Assembly: GCA_041393395.1 (NCBI GenBank)
Contig: JAWKKG010000005.1
Span: forward strand, 558,001-622,000
Length of the DNA: 64,000 bases
Source: JAGQIB01 sp041393395
GTDB lineage: Bacteria > ARS69
Direction of reading: 5' to 3'
Under the pieces are notes generated by a model. It ran no database searches. It was given only the letters and a program-made list of their open reading frames with translations, and had not been told where the DNA came from. Within the stretch, counting starts at the first letter, position 1. Every line of letters starts with the position of its first letter. The position numbers were made by a program, and so were the translations under genes. Below, one piece after another: positions 25,601-33,902 of this stretch.

Positions 25601-26311
25601 TCGATCCCGTTCGCCACGGGCACGAGTCTGCGCCCGGTGATGAGCGATCTCGATCCGGGCGGAGGCGGCCTCGACGTCGACTGGATCCGGCTCTCGCCCT
25701 ACGGGAGCGCGGGCAGCTACACGTCGCGCGTGCTCGACCCCGGCGCGTTCACGAACTGGGAGACGTTCACCTGGACCGCGAACGTTCCGGCCGGGACGAG
25801 CCTGCAGATGTTCGTCCGCACCGGCGACACGCCGGTACCCGACGGCACCTGGACGCCCTTCGCCCCGATCGCGATCGGCGCGAGTGTCGGACAGTCGTCG
25901 ATCTACCTGCAGTACCGCGCGGACCTCGCGACCACGAACCCGGCGATCACCCCCGCGCTGTTCGACGTGGGCGTCTCGTGCAGCCCGGCCTCCGGCGTGG
26001 ACGTTCTCGGGAGCCTCGGCCCACGCCTGGTGCGGTTGCGCCCGAACCCGCTGAAGACGGAGACCACGTTCGAACTCGTCGTATCGGCGACGCAGGCGGG
26101 CGACGGCCGCACCGCCGTCGATCTCACGGTGTACGACGTGAGCGGACGCGCCGTGCGACGCTTCCCGGCGAGCTCGCTGCCGGCGGGCGTCCATCCGGTG
26201 GTCTGGGATACCCGGGACGATCGGGGACGCCCGGTCGCGCCCGGCGTGTACTTCTATCGCGTGCGCGTCGGCTCGGAAGCGAGCCAGGGCAAGCTGGTGA
26301 TCGTGCGCTGA
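22664..26311 (+). CDS. Secreted multidomain protein: DMFase-large-subunit-like, Ig-like, DUF4082-like and FlgD-like domains
   Basis: 1215 aa; ATG at 22664. After a long N-region and signal segment (LAIATLLFVAAPAAQA) there is a domain like the C-terminal part of N,N-dimethylformamidase large subunits (FKIDTDATNYRLDIYRLGYY, TNDSAWQAYNTYGG, HDEYWSGGQRANVEAARDAG, FFSGNEVFWKTRWE), residues about 50-560. An Ig-like domain with GIEVSVDGGATWHPA, a DUF4082-like domain (GVRFSADRAGVVSGLRFYKP to YWVDVVFDT), a concanavalin-like stretch and a FlgD-like end (GKLVIVR) follow. This architecture is known from secreted polysaccharide-associated proteins of actinobacteria; amidase activity is not established. 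It probably acts at the surface on a polymer. Confidence 0.85.
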   Translation: MTPPTVCSRNSTLSPTPPARPSPSTLSAPFAPLAIATLLFVAAPAAQAQNPIALENALPGNPASEWEVAGAGDASIQGFATEMSVDQGETVFFKIDTDATNYRLDIYRLGYYSGLGARLVATVQPSATLPQTQPAPVTDPSTGLVDCGNWAVSASWAVPTTAVSGVYVAKLVREDPEDGRASHVIFVVRDDGGGSQLLLQTNDSAWQAYNTYGGNSLYTGSPDGRAYKVSYNRPFTTRCCDFPGGAIVSWFFGAQYPMVRWLERNGYDVSYTTSVDSDRRGAEILDHDVFISVGHDEYWSGGQRANVEAARDAGVHLAFFSGNEVFWKTRWEPSIDGTATPYRTLVCYKETHANAKIDPLPGVWTGTWRDPRFSPPADGGRPENELLGTIFTVNGIRNDALEVPEADGKMRLWRNTSVAALLPGQVATFGAGTLGFEWDEDLDNGFRPAGLVRMSTTTVSGVPLLQDYGSTYASGTATHHLLLHRRPNGAYVFSAGTVQWSWGLDATHDKPGPPEDVRIQQATVNLFADLGVQPTTLQAGLTAAIASSDATDPVSVVVSPGAGSSVTSGAPTLITGTATDVGGRVGGIEVSVDGGATWHPADGRDAWTYVWTPGAPGSATIRSRAVDDTGNLETPDAGVTVTIDPAGPVSCPCHIFAEAIGGNAANDPNSVEVGVRFSADRAGVVSGLRFYKPGASTGGVHVGTLWTNGGTPLRSAVFTNETDSGWQEVAIEEIEIAPGTLYVASVLMPQGNYAASNGYFTNPVDNSPLYAPQDGAGGFANGVYVYGTGGFPTQTFQSTNYWVDVVFDTLAPATPCVADVTTEDFLLGDVGGGTYVFEEDGGKVTLAPAAGAEFFGTALPGGWSGGPWTGGGTLVVENGLLRLDGARASADATFPSGRSLEFVATFGGGAYQHVGLSAGADVSAPWALFSTFLGGALYARTSNGTDTLIPGFWLGAPHQYRIDWQPSGFTFWIDGASVASIPFATGTSLRPVMSDLDPGGGGLDVDWIRLSPYGSAGSYTSRVLDPGAFTNWETFTWTANVPAGTSLQMFVRTGDTPVPDGTWTPFAPIAIGASVGQSSIYLQYRADLATTNPAITPALFDVGVSCSPASGVDVLGSLGPRLVRLRPNPLKTETTFELVVSATQAGDGRTAVDLTVYDVSGRAVRRFPASSLPAGVHPVVWDTRDDRGRPVAPGVYFYRVRVGSEASQGKLVIVR

Positions 26312-26319
26312 GCCCGATG

Positions 26320-26350
26320 GGGATCGCCCGCCCGCGCGGCGGGCGATCCC
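26320..26350. terminator. Hairpin terminator between convergent genes
   Basis: Perfect 13-bp stem (26320-26332 with 26338-26350), loop CGCGC, 9 bp after one stop and 5 bp before the other. Confidence 0.8.
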
Positions 26351-26354
26351 GTTC

Positions 26355-27080
26355 CTAGCGGAACATCGAACGGAGACGGCTCCAGGAACTCTGCGGCACG
26401 GCGGAAGCGCAGCTCAACTGAACGTTGACCAGGAATTCGGCCGGACACGCAGTGTCCTCGATCAAGGTTCCGGGACAGCCCGGACTGTCGACGTTGCCCC
26501 AGAAGTACGAATGCCCGACCCGGTCCGAGGGGAAGCAGGTCCCGCACGCGGGCGGACCGGTGGGACCGGCGGCGGGATGATCCGATACGAAGCCGACGTC
26601 GATTCCCGGGTAGTGGTAGTTGGTGTGTGTCGTCATGATCGCGAAGCGGGGCGGAACTGCGACTCCCCCGAAGTCGAACGTGTGCCACCCGCCGGACTGG
26701 ACGTAGTACATCGAGGCCAGCGGTGGCTCCTGGGGACAATCGTTCTCGTCGACCGCGTAGAGCCCGAGCAGCGACATGAAGCCTCGTCCGTACTGACTCG
26801 AATTGACGAACAACGCCGAGGCCGAAAGGACCTCGCAATCGGAGTGGCAGGCCTCGAACACGGTTCCGGTCCGATCGCCATCTTCGGCTGCCCAGAACCA
26901 GCTCCACCCCGTGCAGTAGTTGTAGTACTGAAGCGCGCAGGTCACGGCCTCCGTCCAGGGGGACTCGGAGGGAGAGTCGAGCGCCAGTTCCCGGGTGCGC
27001 TCCAGACCGAAGGCCGGAAGACCCGAAACGGAAAACACGAGACAAGCGACCGCGATCGCACTGCAGGTCCAGCGAAACAT
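26355..27080 (-). CDS. Secreted Cys-containing protein with SWSRLRSMFR tail, paralogue 1 of 3
   Basis: 241 aa; ATG at 27080 with GGAGGAG upstream. Signal peptide (AIAVACLVFSVSGLPAFG), then a beta-rich body of about 190 residues shared with the next two genes: YYNYCTGWSWFWAAEDGDRTGTVFEAC, LYAVDENDCPQEPPLAS, GFVSDHPAAGPTGPPACGTC, SYFWGN. Many cysteines are conserved among the three copies, which suggests disulfides and an extracytoplasmic location. No family recognised. It ends SSWSRLRSMFR exactly at the stop, one of seven similar tails in the window. Last gene of the tandem triplet. Confidence 0.8.
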   Translation of the reverse strand: MFRWTCSAIAVACLVFSVSGLPAFGLERTRELALDSPSESPWTEAVTCALQYYNYCTGWSWFWAAEDGDRTGTVFEACHSDCEVLSASALFVNSSQYGRGFMSLLGLYAVDENDCPQEPPLASMYYVQSGGWHTFDFGGVAVPPRFAIMTTHTNYHYPGIDVGFVSDHPAAGPTGPPACGTCFPSDRVGHSYFWGNVDSPGCPGTLIEDTACPAEFLVNVQLSCASAVPQSSWSRLRSMFR

Positions 27081-27096
27081 CGCGTCTCCTCCGATC

Positions 27097-27819
27097 CTAG
27101 CGGAACATCGAACGGATCCGGCTCCAGGAGTCTTCCGTCACCTCGGATGTGCAGCTCAGCTGAACCGACAGAAGGAACTCGGCTGGGCACACGGCATCTT
27201 CGATCAGCTCTCCAGGACACGCCGGACTGGCGACGTTGCCCCATATGTAGGAGTGCCCGACCCGATTCGATGGATAGCAGCTCCCACACGCGATCGGACC
27301 AGTCGGACCCGCGGCCGGATGATCCGAGAAGAATCCGATCTGCCGTCCATAGTAGCTGTTCGCGTGAGTCGCCATGAGCGCGAAGCGCGGAGGAACCGGC
27401 ACTCCCCCGAAGTGGAACGTCTGCCAGCCAAGCTGCTGGAAATAGACCATCGAGGCCAGGGGCGGCTCCTGCGGACAGTCCTCATCGTCCACGGCGTAGA
27501 GCCCGATCAGGGCCGTGTAGCCACGCCCGTGCTGGGCCTGATCCGGAAACCACGCCATCGCGGATACGACCTCGCAACCCGGGTGGCACGCCTCGAAGAC
27601 CGTTCCGCTGCGATCGCCGTCCTGAGCATCCCAGATCCAGAACCACCCCGTGCAGAAGTTGTAGTACCGCAGTTCGCACGTCTCGGTGCCCACCCAAGGC
27701 GACTCGGTCGAGAGATCGAGGACCGCTTCCCCCGCACGCTCCAGCGCGAGAACCGGGGTGCCGAGAGCGAACATTGCGAGAGCGGCGCCCACGAGCATGC
27801 CGCCGATCGAGCGAGACAT
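27097..27819 (-). CDS. Secreted Cys-containing protein with SWSRIRSMFR tail, paralogue 2 of 3
   Basis: 240 aa from the ATG at 27819; AGGAGG ends 4 nt upstream. An adjacent ATG and a GTG at 27843 are alternatives. Signal peptide (MLVGAALAMFALGTPVLA). The body aligns along its whole length with paralogues 1 and 3 (LRYYNFCTGWFWIWDAQDGDRSGTVFEAC, LYAVDDEDCPQEPPLAS, GFFSDHPAAGPTGPIACGSC). Ends EDSWSRIRSMFR at the stop. Gap of only 16 bp to paralogue 1, so co-transcription is likely. Confidence 0.82.
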   Translation of the reverse strand: MSRSIGGMLVGAALAMFALGTPVLALERAGEAVLDLSTESPWVGTETCELRYYNFCTGWFWIWDAQDGDRSGTVFEACHPGCEVVSAMAWFPDQAQHGRGYTALIGLYAVDDEDCPQEPPLASMVYFQQLGWQTFHFGGVPVPPRFALMATHANSYYGRQIGFFSDHPAAGPTGPIACGSCYPSNRVGHSYIWGNVASPACPGELIEDAVCPAEFLLSVQLSCTSEVTEDSWSRIRSMFR

Positions 27820-27883
27820 CATTCCTCCTGCGGGATCCTCCACGGCGTCGGACGCGATCGCCCCCGACGCCCGGATCCGACTG

Positions 27884-28606
27884 CTAGCGAAACATCGAGC
27901 GGACTCGGCTCCAGGAGTTCTCGGATACCGCGGACGTGCAACTCAGCTGGACGTCGAGGAGAAACTCGGCCGGGCACACCGGACTTTCAATCAGCTCTCC
28001 GGGGCAGACCGGAGTGGAGCGGTTGCCCCAGTCGTAGGAGTGAGTGACCCGATCGGCCGGGTAGCAGGTCCCGCAAGCGACCGGCCCGGTCGGGCCCGCC
28101 CCCGGATGATCGGAGACGAAGCCGATGGCGTTGTCCCAATAGATGGGACTCGCATGGGTCGCCATCAGCGCGAAGCGCGAAGGCGTCGGCACACCACCGA
28201 ACTGGAACATCTGCCACCCTTCGATCTGGATGTAGGCCACGGAGGCCAGCGGTGGTTCTTGCGGACAGTCGTTCTCGTCTACAGCGTAAAGACCCAACAG
28301 GGCGGTGTACCCTCGCCCGGTCTGACCGCGATCGATGAAGTATGCCCGAGCGGTAACGACCTCACACCCGGGGTGACAGGTCTCGAAGACTGTCCCACTC
28401 CGATCCCCGTCCTGAGCCGCCCAGTACCAGACCCACCCGGTGCAGATGTTGAAGTACCGCACTTCACAAGTCTCGGATCCGATCCAAGGGGACTCGATCG
28501 AAGGGTCGAGGACGAACTCCCGCGCGCGCTCCAGGGCGAGCGCCGGGGAGAACGAGACAAGGATCGCAACCCAGCACGAAATCGCGCCGAAGGTGAACCG
28601 AGTCAC
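27884..28606 (-). CDS. Secreted Cys-containing protein with SWSRVRSMFR tail, paralogue 3 of 3
   Basis: 240 aa from a GTG with GGGAG 8 nt upstream. Signal segment FGAISCWVAILVSFSPALA. Same body as the two genes downstream (VRYFNICTGWVWYWAAQDGDRSGTVFETC, LYAVDENDCPQEPPLAS, GFVSDHPGAGPTGPVACGTC). Ends ENSWSRVRSMFR at the stop. First of the tandem triplet; the upstream 223 bp hold the terminator of the preceding minus-strand gene and presumably the triplet promoter. Confidence 0.82.
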   Translation of the reverse strand: MTRFTFGAISCWVAILVSFSPALALERAREFVLDPSIESPWIGSETCEVRYFNICTGWVWYWAAQDGDRSGTVFETCHPGCEVVTARAYFIDRGQTGRGYTALLGLYAVDENDCPQEPPLASVAYIQIEGWQMFQFGGVPTPSRFALMATHASPIYWDNAIGFVSDHPGAGPTGPVACGTCYPADRVTHSYDWGNRSTPVCPGELIESPVCPAEFLLDVQLSCTSAVSENSWSRVRSMFR

Positions 28607-28739
28607 GACGTTTACTCCCGTGGCAGAAGCTTCTCGGCCGAGAGGAGACCGGGTCGATCCCCTCGATCGTGCTCCTCGGCACGCCCGAATGCAAGCGAAC
28701 TAAGCCGATCCACCGCAAGTCGCTTCGCCGCCCCAACGA

Positions 28740-28772
28740 GAACGGGGGCCCTAGTACTCGGGGCCCCCGTTC
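28740..28772 (-). terminator. Hairpin terminator
   Basis: Perfect 12-bp stem GAACGGGGGCCC (28740-28751) with GGGCCCCCGTTC (28761-28772), located 58 bp beyond the stop of the minus-strand gene ending at 28830. Confidence 0.75.
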
Positions 28773-28829
28773 AGACCGACCGCGAACGTCTCCCCAGACG
28801 TCGCGGCGGCCAATGAAGTCTCGCCGGGC

Positions 28830-31343
28830 CTACCGGACCAGCACGATCTTCTGGGTCTTCTCCACCCCGGGCGCCACGAGCCGCGCCCAGTACACGCCGG
28901 CCGCGAGCGCTTCTCCCGCCAGGTCCACCGAGTGCCGGCCCGCCTCTACCGGTCCACTCGCGAGCGTGGCCACCTTCCTCCCCGCGACGTCGTACACGGA
29001 GAGGTCCACGTCCGCCGCCTTCGGCAGCGTGTACGCGATCGACGTCCGCCCGCGCGCGGGATTCGGCCGCGGCGCCTCCAGCACCACATCCGGGCGCGAA
29101 GCCGGCAGCTCCGCCACGTCGACCGGATCCTCGCCCGCGATCTCGCGCGACCACACGCCGCGCCCGTACGTGGCGATGTACACGTAGAACTTGCCGTTCG
29201 TGGAGAGACTGTCCACGCCGAGCATTTCCGTGACGATCGTGGCCTCCGGCAGTCCGTTGTTCCATCGCTCCCACAACTCGCCGCCGTTGTTGCTGCGGAA
29301 GCACCCGAACGCGGTGCCCAGGAACAGCTGGCTCGAGTCGAGCGGGTGCTGCACCACGTCGGCGACCGGGATCCAGTCCGGCAGATTCCCGGTGATGTCG
29401 TCCCACGCGTTGCCGCCGTTGTCGGTGCGCCAGACCTTGGGCGCGGAGTTCGTGCCGTTGATGAGCGCGTAGGCGCGGTACGCGTTCGAGCCCGGCACCT
29501 TCGCGACCTTGCGCACGGAGTTGTCGAAACCCCAGCCGCGCTCCGCCCAGGCGTTGTCCTTGTAGACACGCAGTCGCGTGCCGTCGAGGTTCGCGTCGAG
29601 GCAGGCGTACACGATCGAGCCCAGCGAGGCGCTGTAGTCCGGCACGGTCAGCGACGCGATGTTCACCCCGAAGTTGCTCGCCGTCAGCGACGTCCAGCTC
29701 GTTCCCGCGGACGTGGACCGGTAGACCCACCCGCCGGAGGTCGTGTACAGCCACACGGGATTCACGCCGTCGTCGCGGATCTCCGGCACCCACTGGTCCG
29801 AGGCGGCGATGCCGCTGTTCTGCGCGGCCCACGTCGCCCCGGAGTCCGTGGTGCGCAGCCGCTGGAACGCCCAGTTGCCGCCGTACACGCCGTTCGTGAC
29901 CCACCAGCGCGTGGAGTCGAAGGGGTCGATCACCACACAGCCGCCGTCCCCGCCGAACGGACGATCCCAGGTCGACCCACCATTCGACGTGCGAGCGAAT
30001 CCGTTGTCCTGCGTGCCGCCCACGATCACCGTGCCGTCGTCCTCGGCGGCGTCGAAGTGATAGAACTGCGTCACGGGCAGGATGTTGACGGTGGAGCTCC
30101 AGGTCTGCGCGCCGTCGCTCGAGTACATGTAGCCGCCGTCGTTGCCCACGTACACGCGACTCGCGTCATCCCGCCACTCGATCGCGTGGTAATCCACGTG
30201 CAGATCCGGATCGCTGATCTGGCTCCACGAGAAGCCCGCGTTGTTCGAGTACATGAGCTGTACGCCGGCGGCGAGCACGATGGTGGGCGACAGCGGATGA
30301 ACGGCCAGCACGTTGTCGTACCAGCCCTGGTTCCCCAGGTAGTTCGTGCTCGGAGTGCGATCGATCCAGGTGGAGCCGCCGTTCGTGGAGAGGTACAGCC
30401 CCTCGAGTCCGTACTGCTTGTTCACGGTGTCGTTGTCCGCGACGGCACAGTAGACGTAGTTCGGAGTGGACGGCGCCACCGCGATGGCCCCGCGACCGAG
30501 AGTGGGGCTCCCCGGCAGCGCGCCGAGGTTCGACCAGCTGGTCCCGCCGTTCGTGCTCTTCTGGGGACCCTGCCCCATCTCGTACGTGTAGATCACGTCC
30601 GGGGTCACCGGGTCGAACGCGAGATCCGTGAACACGCCGGCGGCGGAGAGTTGCCACGTGGCGCCGCCGTCCGTCGAGCGGTGAAGGCTCGCCCCGGCCG
30701 CGAACACGCGGTTCGGATCGTGCGGATCGAAGCGCAGGCGCATCGTGTAGATCTTCGCGGCGTGGACCTGGGTCCAGCTCAGGCCGCCGTCCCGGGATTC
30801 CCAGATGCCCGTACCGAAGCGAATGCTGTACTCGCCGGTGCCCACGAGGATGTGATCGGGATCCGTGGGATCGGTGTCCACGGATCCGATCGCGAGACTC
30901 GTGAGGTCATCGGACATCGCCACCGGAAACAGGAACTCGTGCGTCCACAGACCGCCGCTCGCGGACGCGATCCGCGGCGTGCCGGTGGTGAGATCGATGT
31001 CGAGAACACGACCCGTCCAGCGCGCGCCCGTGGACTGCTGCATCGTGAGCGGGCCCTCGAGCTGCCAGGCGTTCACGGCGCGGCCCGCGTCTTCCTCGGA
31101 GGGCATCGCGCGGAGATCGGTCCAGGCGCGATCCAGGAACTCGGCCGAGAGCTCCGGCGGCTCCGGGGCGTACCAGCGGCCGAAGTACCAGCGCTCGAGC
31201 TCCGGGCCCTTCGCGGGGCGGTGATCGAGGTCGAAGCCGGCCGGGGTCGGGGGCGTGGAGTCGTCGGCCGGGCCGCGGGTCCAGGCCAGGATCGCGAGCG
31301 GCGCGGCGAGCAGCGGAATCAGCAGGAGGTGCGGGCGCGGCAT
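28830..31343 (-). CDS. Secreted sortilin/BNR-type beta-propeller with FlgD-like C-terminus
   Basis: 837 aa; ATG at 31343. The N-terminal hydrophobic stretch (LLLIPLLAAPLAILAW) is a signal peptide. The body carries repeated Asp-box/BNR motifs of the S-x-D-x-G-x-T-W kind: SRDGGLSWTQV, STDGGATWQLS, STNGGSTWIDR, SNNAGFSWSQI, SSDGAQTWSS, TSNGGSTWDRP, TTDSGATWAAQ, STSAGTSWTSL, RTDNGGNAWDD, SNNGGELWERW. At least ten repeats fit a VPS10/sortilin-like propeller. The FlgD-like end (APRPNPARGRTSIAY, GVYWARLVA) closes with QKIVLVR. Function not predictable beyond extracellular binding or glycan hydrolysis. Confidence 0.9.
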   Translation of the reverse strand: MPRPHLLLIPLLAAPLAILAWTRGPADDSTPPTPAGFDLDHRPAKGPELERWYFGRWYAPEPPELSAEFLDRAWTDLRAMPSEEDAGRAVNAWQLEGPLTMQQSTGARWTGRVLDIDLTTGTPRIASASGGLWTHEFLFPVAMSDDLTSLAIGSVDTDPTDPDHILVGTGEYSIRFGTGIWESRDGGLSWTQVHAAKIYTMRLRFDPHDPNRVFAAGASLHRSTDGGATWQLSAAGVFTDLAFDPVTPDVIYTYEMGQGPQKSTNGGTSWSNLGALPGSPTLGRGAIAVAPSTPNYVYCAVADNDTVNKQYGLEGLYLSTNGGSTWIDRTPSTNYLGNQGWYDNVLAVHPLSPTIVLAAGVQLMYSNNAGFSWSQISDPDLHVDYHAIEWRDDASRVYVGNDGGYMYSSDGAQTWSSTVNILPVTQFYHFDAAEDDGTVIVGGTQDNGFARTSNGGSTWDRPFGGDGGCVVIDPFDSTRWWVTNGVYGGNWAFQRLRTTDSGATWAAQNSGIAASDQWVPEIRDDGVNPVWLYTTSGGWVYRSTSAGTSWTSLTASNFGVNIASLTVPDYSASLGSIVYACLDANLDGTRLRVYKDNAWAERGWGFDNSVRKVAKVPGSNAYRAYALINGTNSAPKVWRTDNGGNAWDDITGNLPDWIPVADVVQHPLDSSQLFLGTAFGCFRSNNGGELWERWNNGLPEATIVTEMLGVDSLSTNGKFYVYIATYGRGVWSREIAGEDPVDVAELPASRPDVVLEAPRPNPARGRTSIAYTLPKAADVDLSVYDVAGRKVATLASGPVEAGRHSVDLAGEALAAGVYWARLVAPGVEKTQKIVLVR

Positions 31344-31438
31344 CGGTCAGCTCCGGTGAAGACGGCCCCAGGAGGGCGAGAATCGGGTCTACACCGGAAA
31401 AGCGGAAACGGGCCCCGGATCCGGACATGCCGCCGGGC

Positions 31439-33721
31439 CTACCGCAGAACCACCGCCTTGTGGGTGCGCACCTCGCCCGCCGCCTCCACCCGCACGAAGT
31501 ACACGCCGGCCGCGACGCGACCGCCGGTCTCGCTGCGCGCGTCCCAGCGGACCTGCGCCGGCCCCGCGGGCAGCTCGCCGGGACGGATCGTTCGCACGCG
31601 CCGGCCCGCGAGGTCGAGGATGTCGATGCGAACGTCCGACGCGCGCGGCAAGTGGAATGCGATCTGGGTGTCCTTCGCGATCGGATGCGGTCGCAGCGAG
31701 AGCGCGAGACCCGTCGCTGCGATCGCGGGATCGCCGACCGCCACCACGGACGGAAGGCAGACCTCCCATACGCGGCACTGGGTCTCGTCGGAGATCCACA
31801 GGCGACGGTTGCCCGCGTCGATCTCGAGGTTGCCGGAGCCGAACGCCCCGAACCCGGTCGCGACCAGCGCGACGTCGCCCGTGCCCGGATGAATCCGGTA
31901 GAGCCCCAGCGTCCCGGTCGTCTGCACGGAGTAGAGGTATCCCTGACCGGAGTCGAAGACGATCGCGCGGGAGTTCACGACGTTCTGGGACAGCGTGAGC
32001 GGCGACGTCGCCCCGTCCGGGTGAATGATCGTCATCACGTCGTCGTCGAGCTGGTCCACGGCCCACACGGTGTTGCCGTCCGTGGTGAGGTCGTACCAGT
32101 CCACGCTGCCGGGATCCGGCACGACGATCCGCTCGCTGTTCGCGATCTCCGGCGTGACCGCCCAGATGTTGTCGGGGCCGGAGTTGCCATGATCGGCGAT
32201 CAGGAGATCGCCCGCGCTCACGTTCGGGCCGTCGAATCCGGGCGGCGCCACCACCAGACCGGCGGGATCGTCGTCGCCGCTCGAGAACGTGTTCGCCCAC
32301 ACCGACGTGGACTCCGCGCCCACGAAGCGATGCAGGATGCCGGCGTTGTTCTCGGTGGCGAAACCGTCGCCGTCCGCCGTGAACACGAGTCCGATCGGCG
32401 ACGCATACGCGTGCCAGCGCGCGCCGGCGTCCGGACCGGTGAGCGGATACACGCCGCCGCCCGACGTCGCGCTCACGTTCACGAGCGTGTACAGGCCGCC
32501 GTCCTGCGGGTTGATCGCGAGAGCCGACGCACCGCGGAACGGGATGTACCCGCACACCGAGTAGTCCGGCAGGTGGAACTGGATCGGGCTCGCGGGCGTG
32601 GCCACGCAGCCCGCGGGACCGCGCGAAAGATTGTCGATCCCCCAGCGGTCGTTGCCGGTGGCGACGTCGGCGGAGATCGCGAACTCCTGCACGTCGGCGA
32701 GCAGTGCGGGCCAGGTCCCGGAAGTCACGGTCCAGGCCGACGAATCCAGCGGCCAGGAGAGCGAACGCCACAGACGTCTCACCGGCAGCAGCTCGTCACT
32801 CGCCAGCGACACGTACGCGCTGCCGCCCGGTCCGGCGAGCTCCACCCGCACCTCGCGGCCGGCCACGGGCACGGTCTCCAGATAGAAGGAGAAAGCGATC
32901 GCGGCGGTGCCGTTCATCGCGGACCAGTCGCCGAGGTACCAGGCCGGCGCGAGCAGTCGACCGGAGCCGCCACTCTCCTGGAACCGCAGGTGCGCTCCGG
33001 GATCGCCGTCGTCCGGCACGTGCGTGATGCCGCCGCTCTCCGCGATCCACCCGAACACGTTCAGCTCGAAGTCCTCGGTCTCGCACTCGCGGAACGGAGG
33101 CAGCGGATTGCCGGTGAGGCGGATGTTGTCGAGGAAGACGATCTCGTCTCCGGAGATCATCTCGGCCGCGACGGTCAGCAGCACGACGTTCTCGATCAGA
33201 TCGTTCCAGGTACCCGAGCGCATCGTCCACGCGGCCGGATCGATCGGCGCCGCGAAGTGATTCCACGTGTCGGCCGGGATGCCCGTCTGCCGGAACTCGG
33301 CCGCGCCACCCGGTCCCTCGATGCGGAAGATGTACGGCGGGCTGCCGTTCTGACCGGCGGAGGGAACGTGCTTCGCGTCGTAGGAGAGCGAGTCCAGCGG
33401 CGTCAACGCGGACCAGTCGCCGGTCCATTCCGGCGGGCACAGCGCAACACTCCACGGACCGGACGCGGCGTCATCGATCTCCATGCAGCCGCCCGGATTC
33501 CCGTCGACGTCGTTCCAGAAGTAGACGTTGTCGCCCTGCACGACCCAGCCGCCGAGATCCGTGTCGAAGGGGGTCTCGAGCTGCGCGAGGGCCGGCGTCG
33601 CGAACCCGGCCGCGAGGACCACGCCCACGGCGGCCCGGACCAGGCGATCGCCCCGGCGACAGAGGAGAGAAGGGCCCGCGGTCGGGCGCGGCAGAGGTCT
33701 CATCCGGGGGAATCCAGGCAT
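31439..33721 (-). CDS. Secreted protein with two laminin-B-like domains, beta-propeller and FlgD-like C-terminus
   Basis: 760 aa; ATG at 33721, with an in-frame ATG six codons later as alternative. Signal region VRAAVGVVLAAGFATPALA. Two beta-sandwich domains of about 170 residues start at ETPFDTDLGGWVVQGDN and ECETEDFELNVFGWIAESGG and contain WSALTPLDSLSYDAKH and WSAMNGTAAIAFSFYL, as in laminin-B-like modules. A propeller-like region of about 300 residues follows (SALAINPQDGGLYTLVNV, IGLVFTADGDGFATENN, NLEIDAGNRRLWISDE), and then a FlgD-like domain ending HKAVVLR. It is divergent from the ECF sigma gene across 180 bp. Confidence 0.85.
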   Translation of the reverse strand: MPGFPRMRPLPRPTAGPSLLCRRGDRLVRAAVGVVLAAGFATPALAQLETPFDTDLGGWVVQGDNVYFWNDVDGNPGGCMEIDDAASGPWSVALCPPEWTGDWSALTPLDSLSYDAKHVPSAGQNGSPPYIFRIEGPGGAAEFRQTGIPADTWNHFAAPIDPAAWTMRSGTWNDLIENVVLLTVAAEMISGDEIVFLDNIRLTGNPLPPFRECETEDFELNVFGWIAESGGITHVPDDGDPGAHLRFQESGGSGRLLAPAWYLGDWSAMNGTAAIAFSFYLETVPVAGREVRVELAGPGGSAYVSLASDELLPVRRLWRSLSWPLDSSAWTVTSGTWPALLADVQEFAISADVATGNDRWGIDNLSRGPAGCVATPASPIQFHLPDYSVCGYIPFRGASALAINPQDGGLYTLVNVSATSGGGVYPLTGPDAGARWHAYASPIGLVFTADGDGFATENNAGILHRFVGAESTSVWANTFSSGDDDPAGLVVAPPGFDGPNVSAGDLLIADHGNSGPDNIWAVTPEIANSERIVVPDPGSVDWYDLTTDGNTVWAVDQLDDDVMTIIHPDGATSPLTLSQNVVNSRAIVFDSGQGYLYSVQTTGTLGLYRIHPGTGDVALVATGFGAFGSGNLEIDAGNRRLWISDETQCRVWEVCLPSVVAVGDPAIAATGLALSLRPHPIAKDTQIAFHLPRASDVRIDILDLAGRRVRTIRPGELPAGPAQVRWDARSETGGRVAAGVYFVRVEAAGEVRTHKAVVLR

Positions 33722-33902
33722 TTTCTGCGCTCCGATGCAGGCGAGAGAGGTGTCTCAAGGATAACGTCGGCGAGAGGCGAATCCGGTCAGAAAAACTGCT
33801 AGACTGGTAAGTCGTTATCCGAGTGCACTTTGGGCGCGTTTGGCGCGAGTTGAGAGCGAGTGGGCGTCGCCGGGAGCGACCCTTTCGCCCGCCGGAGTCG
33901 AG

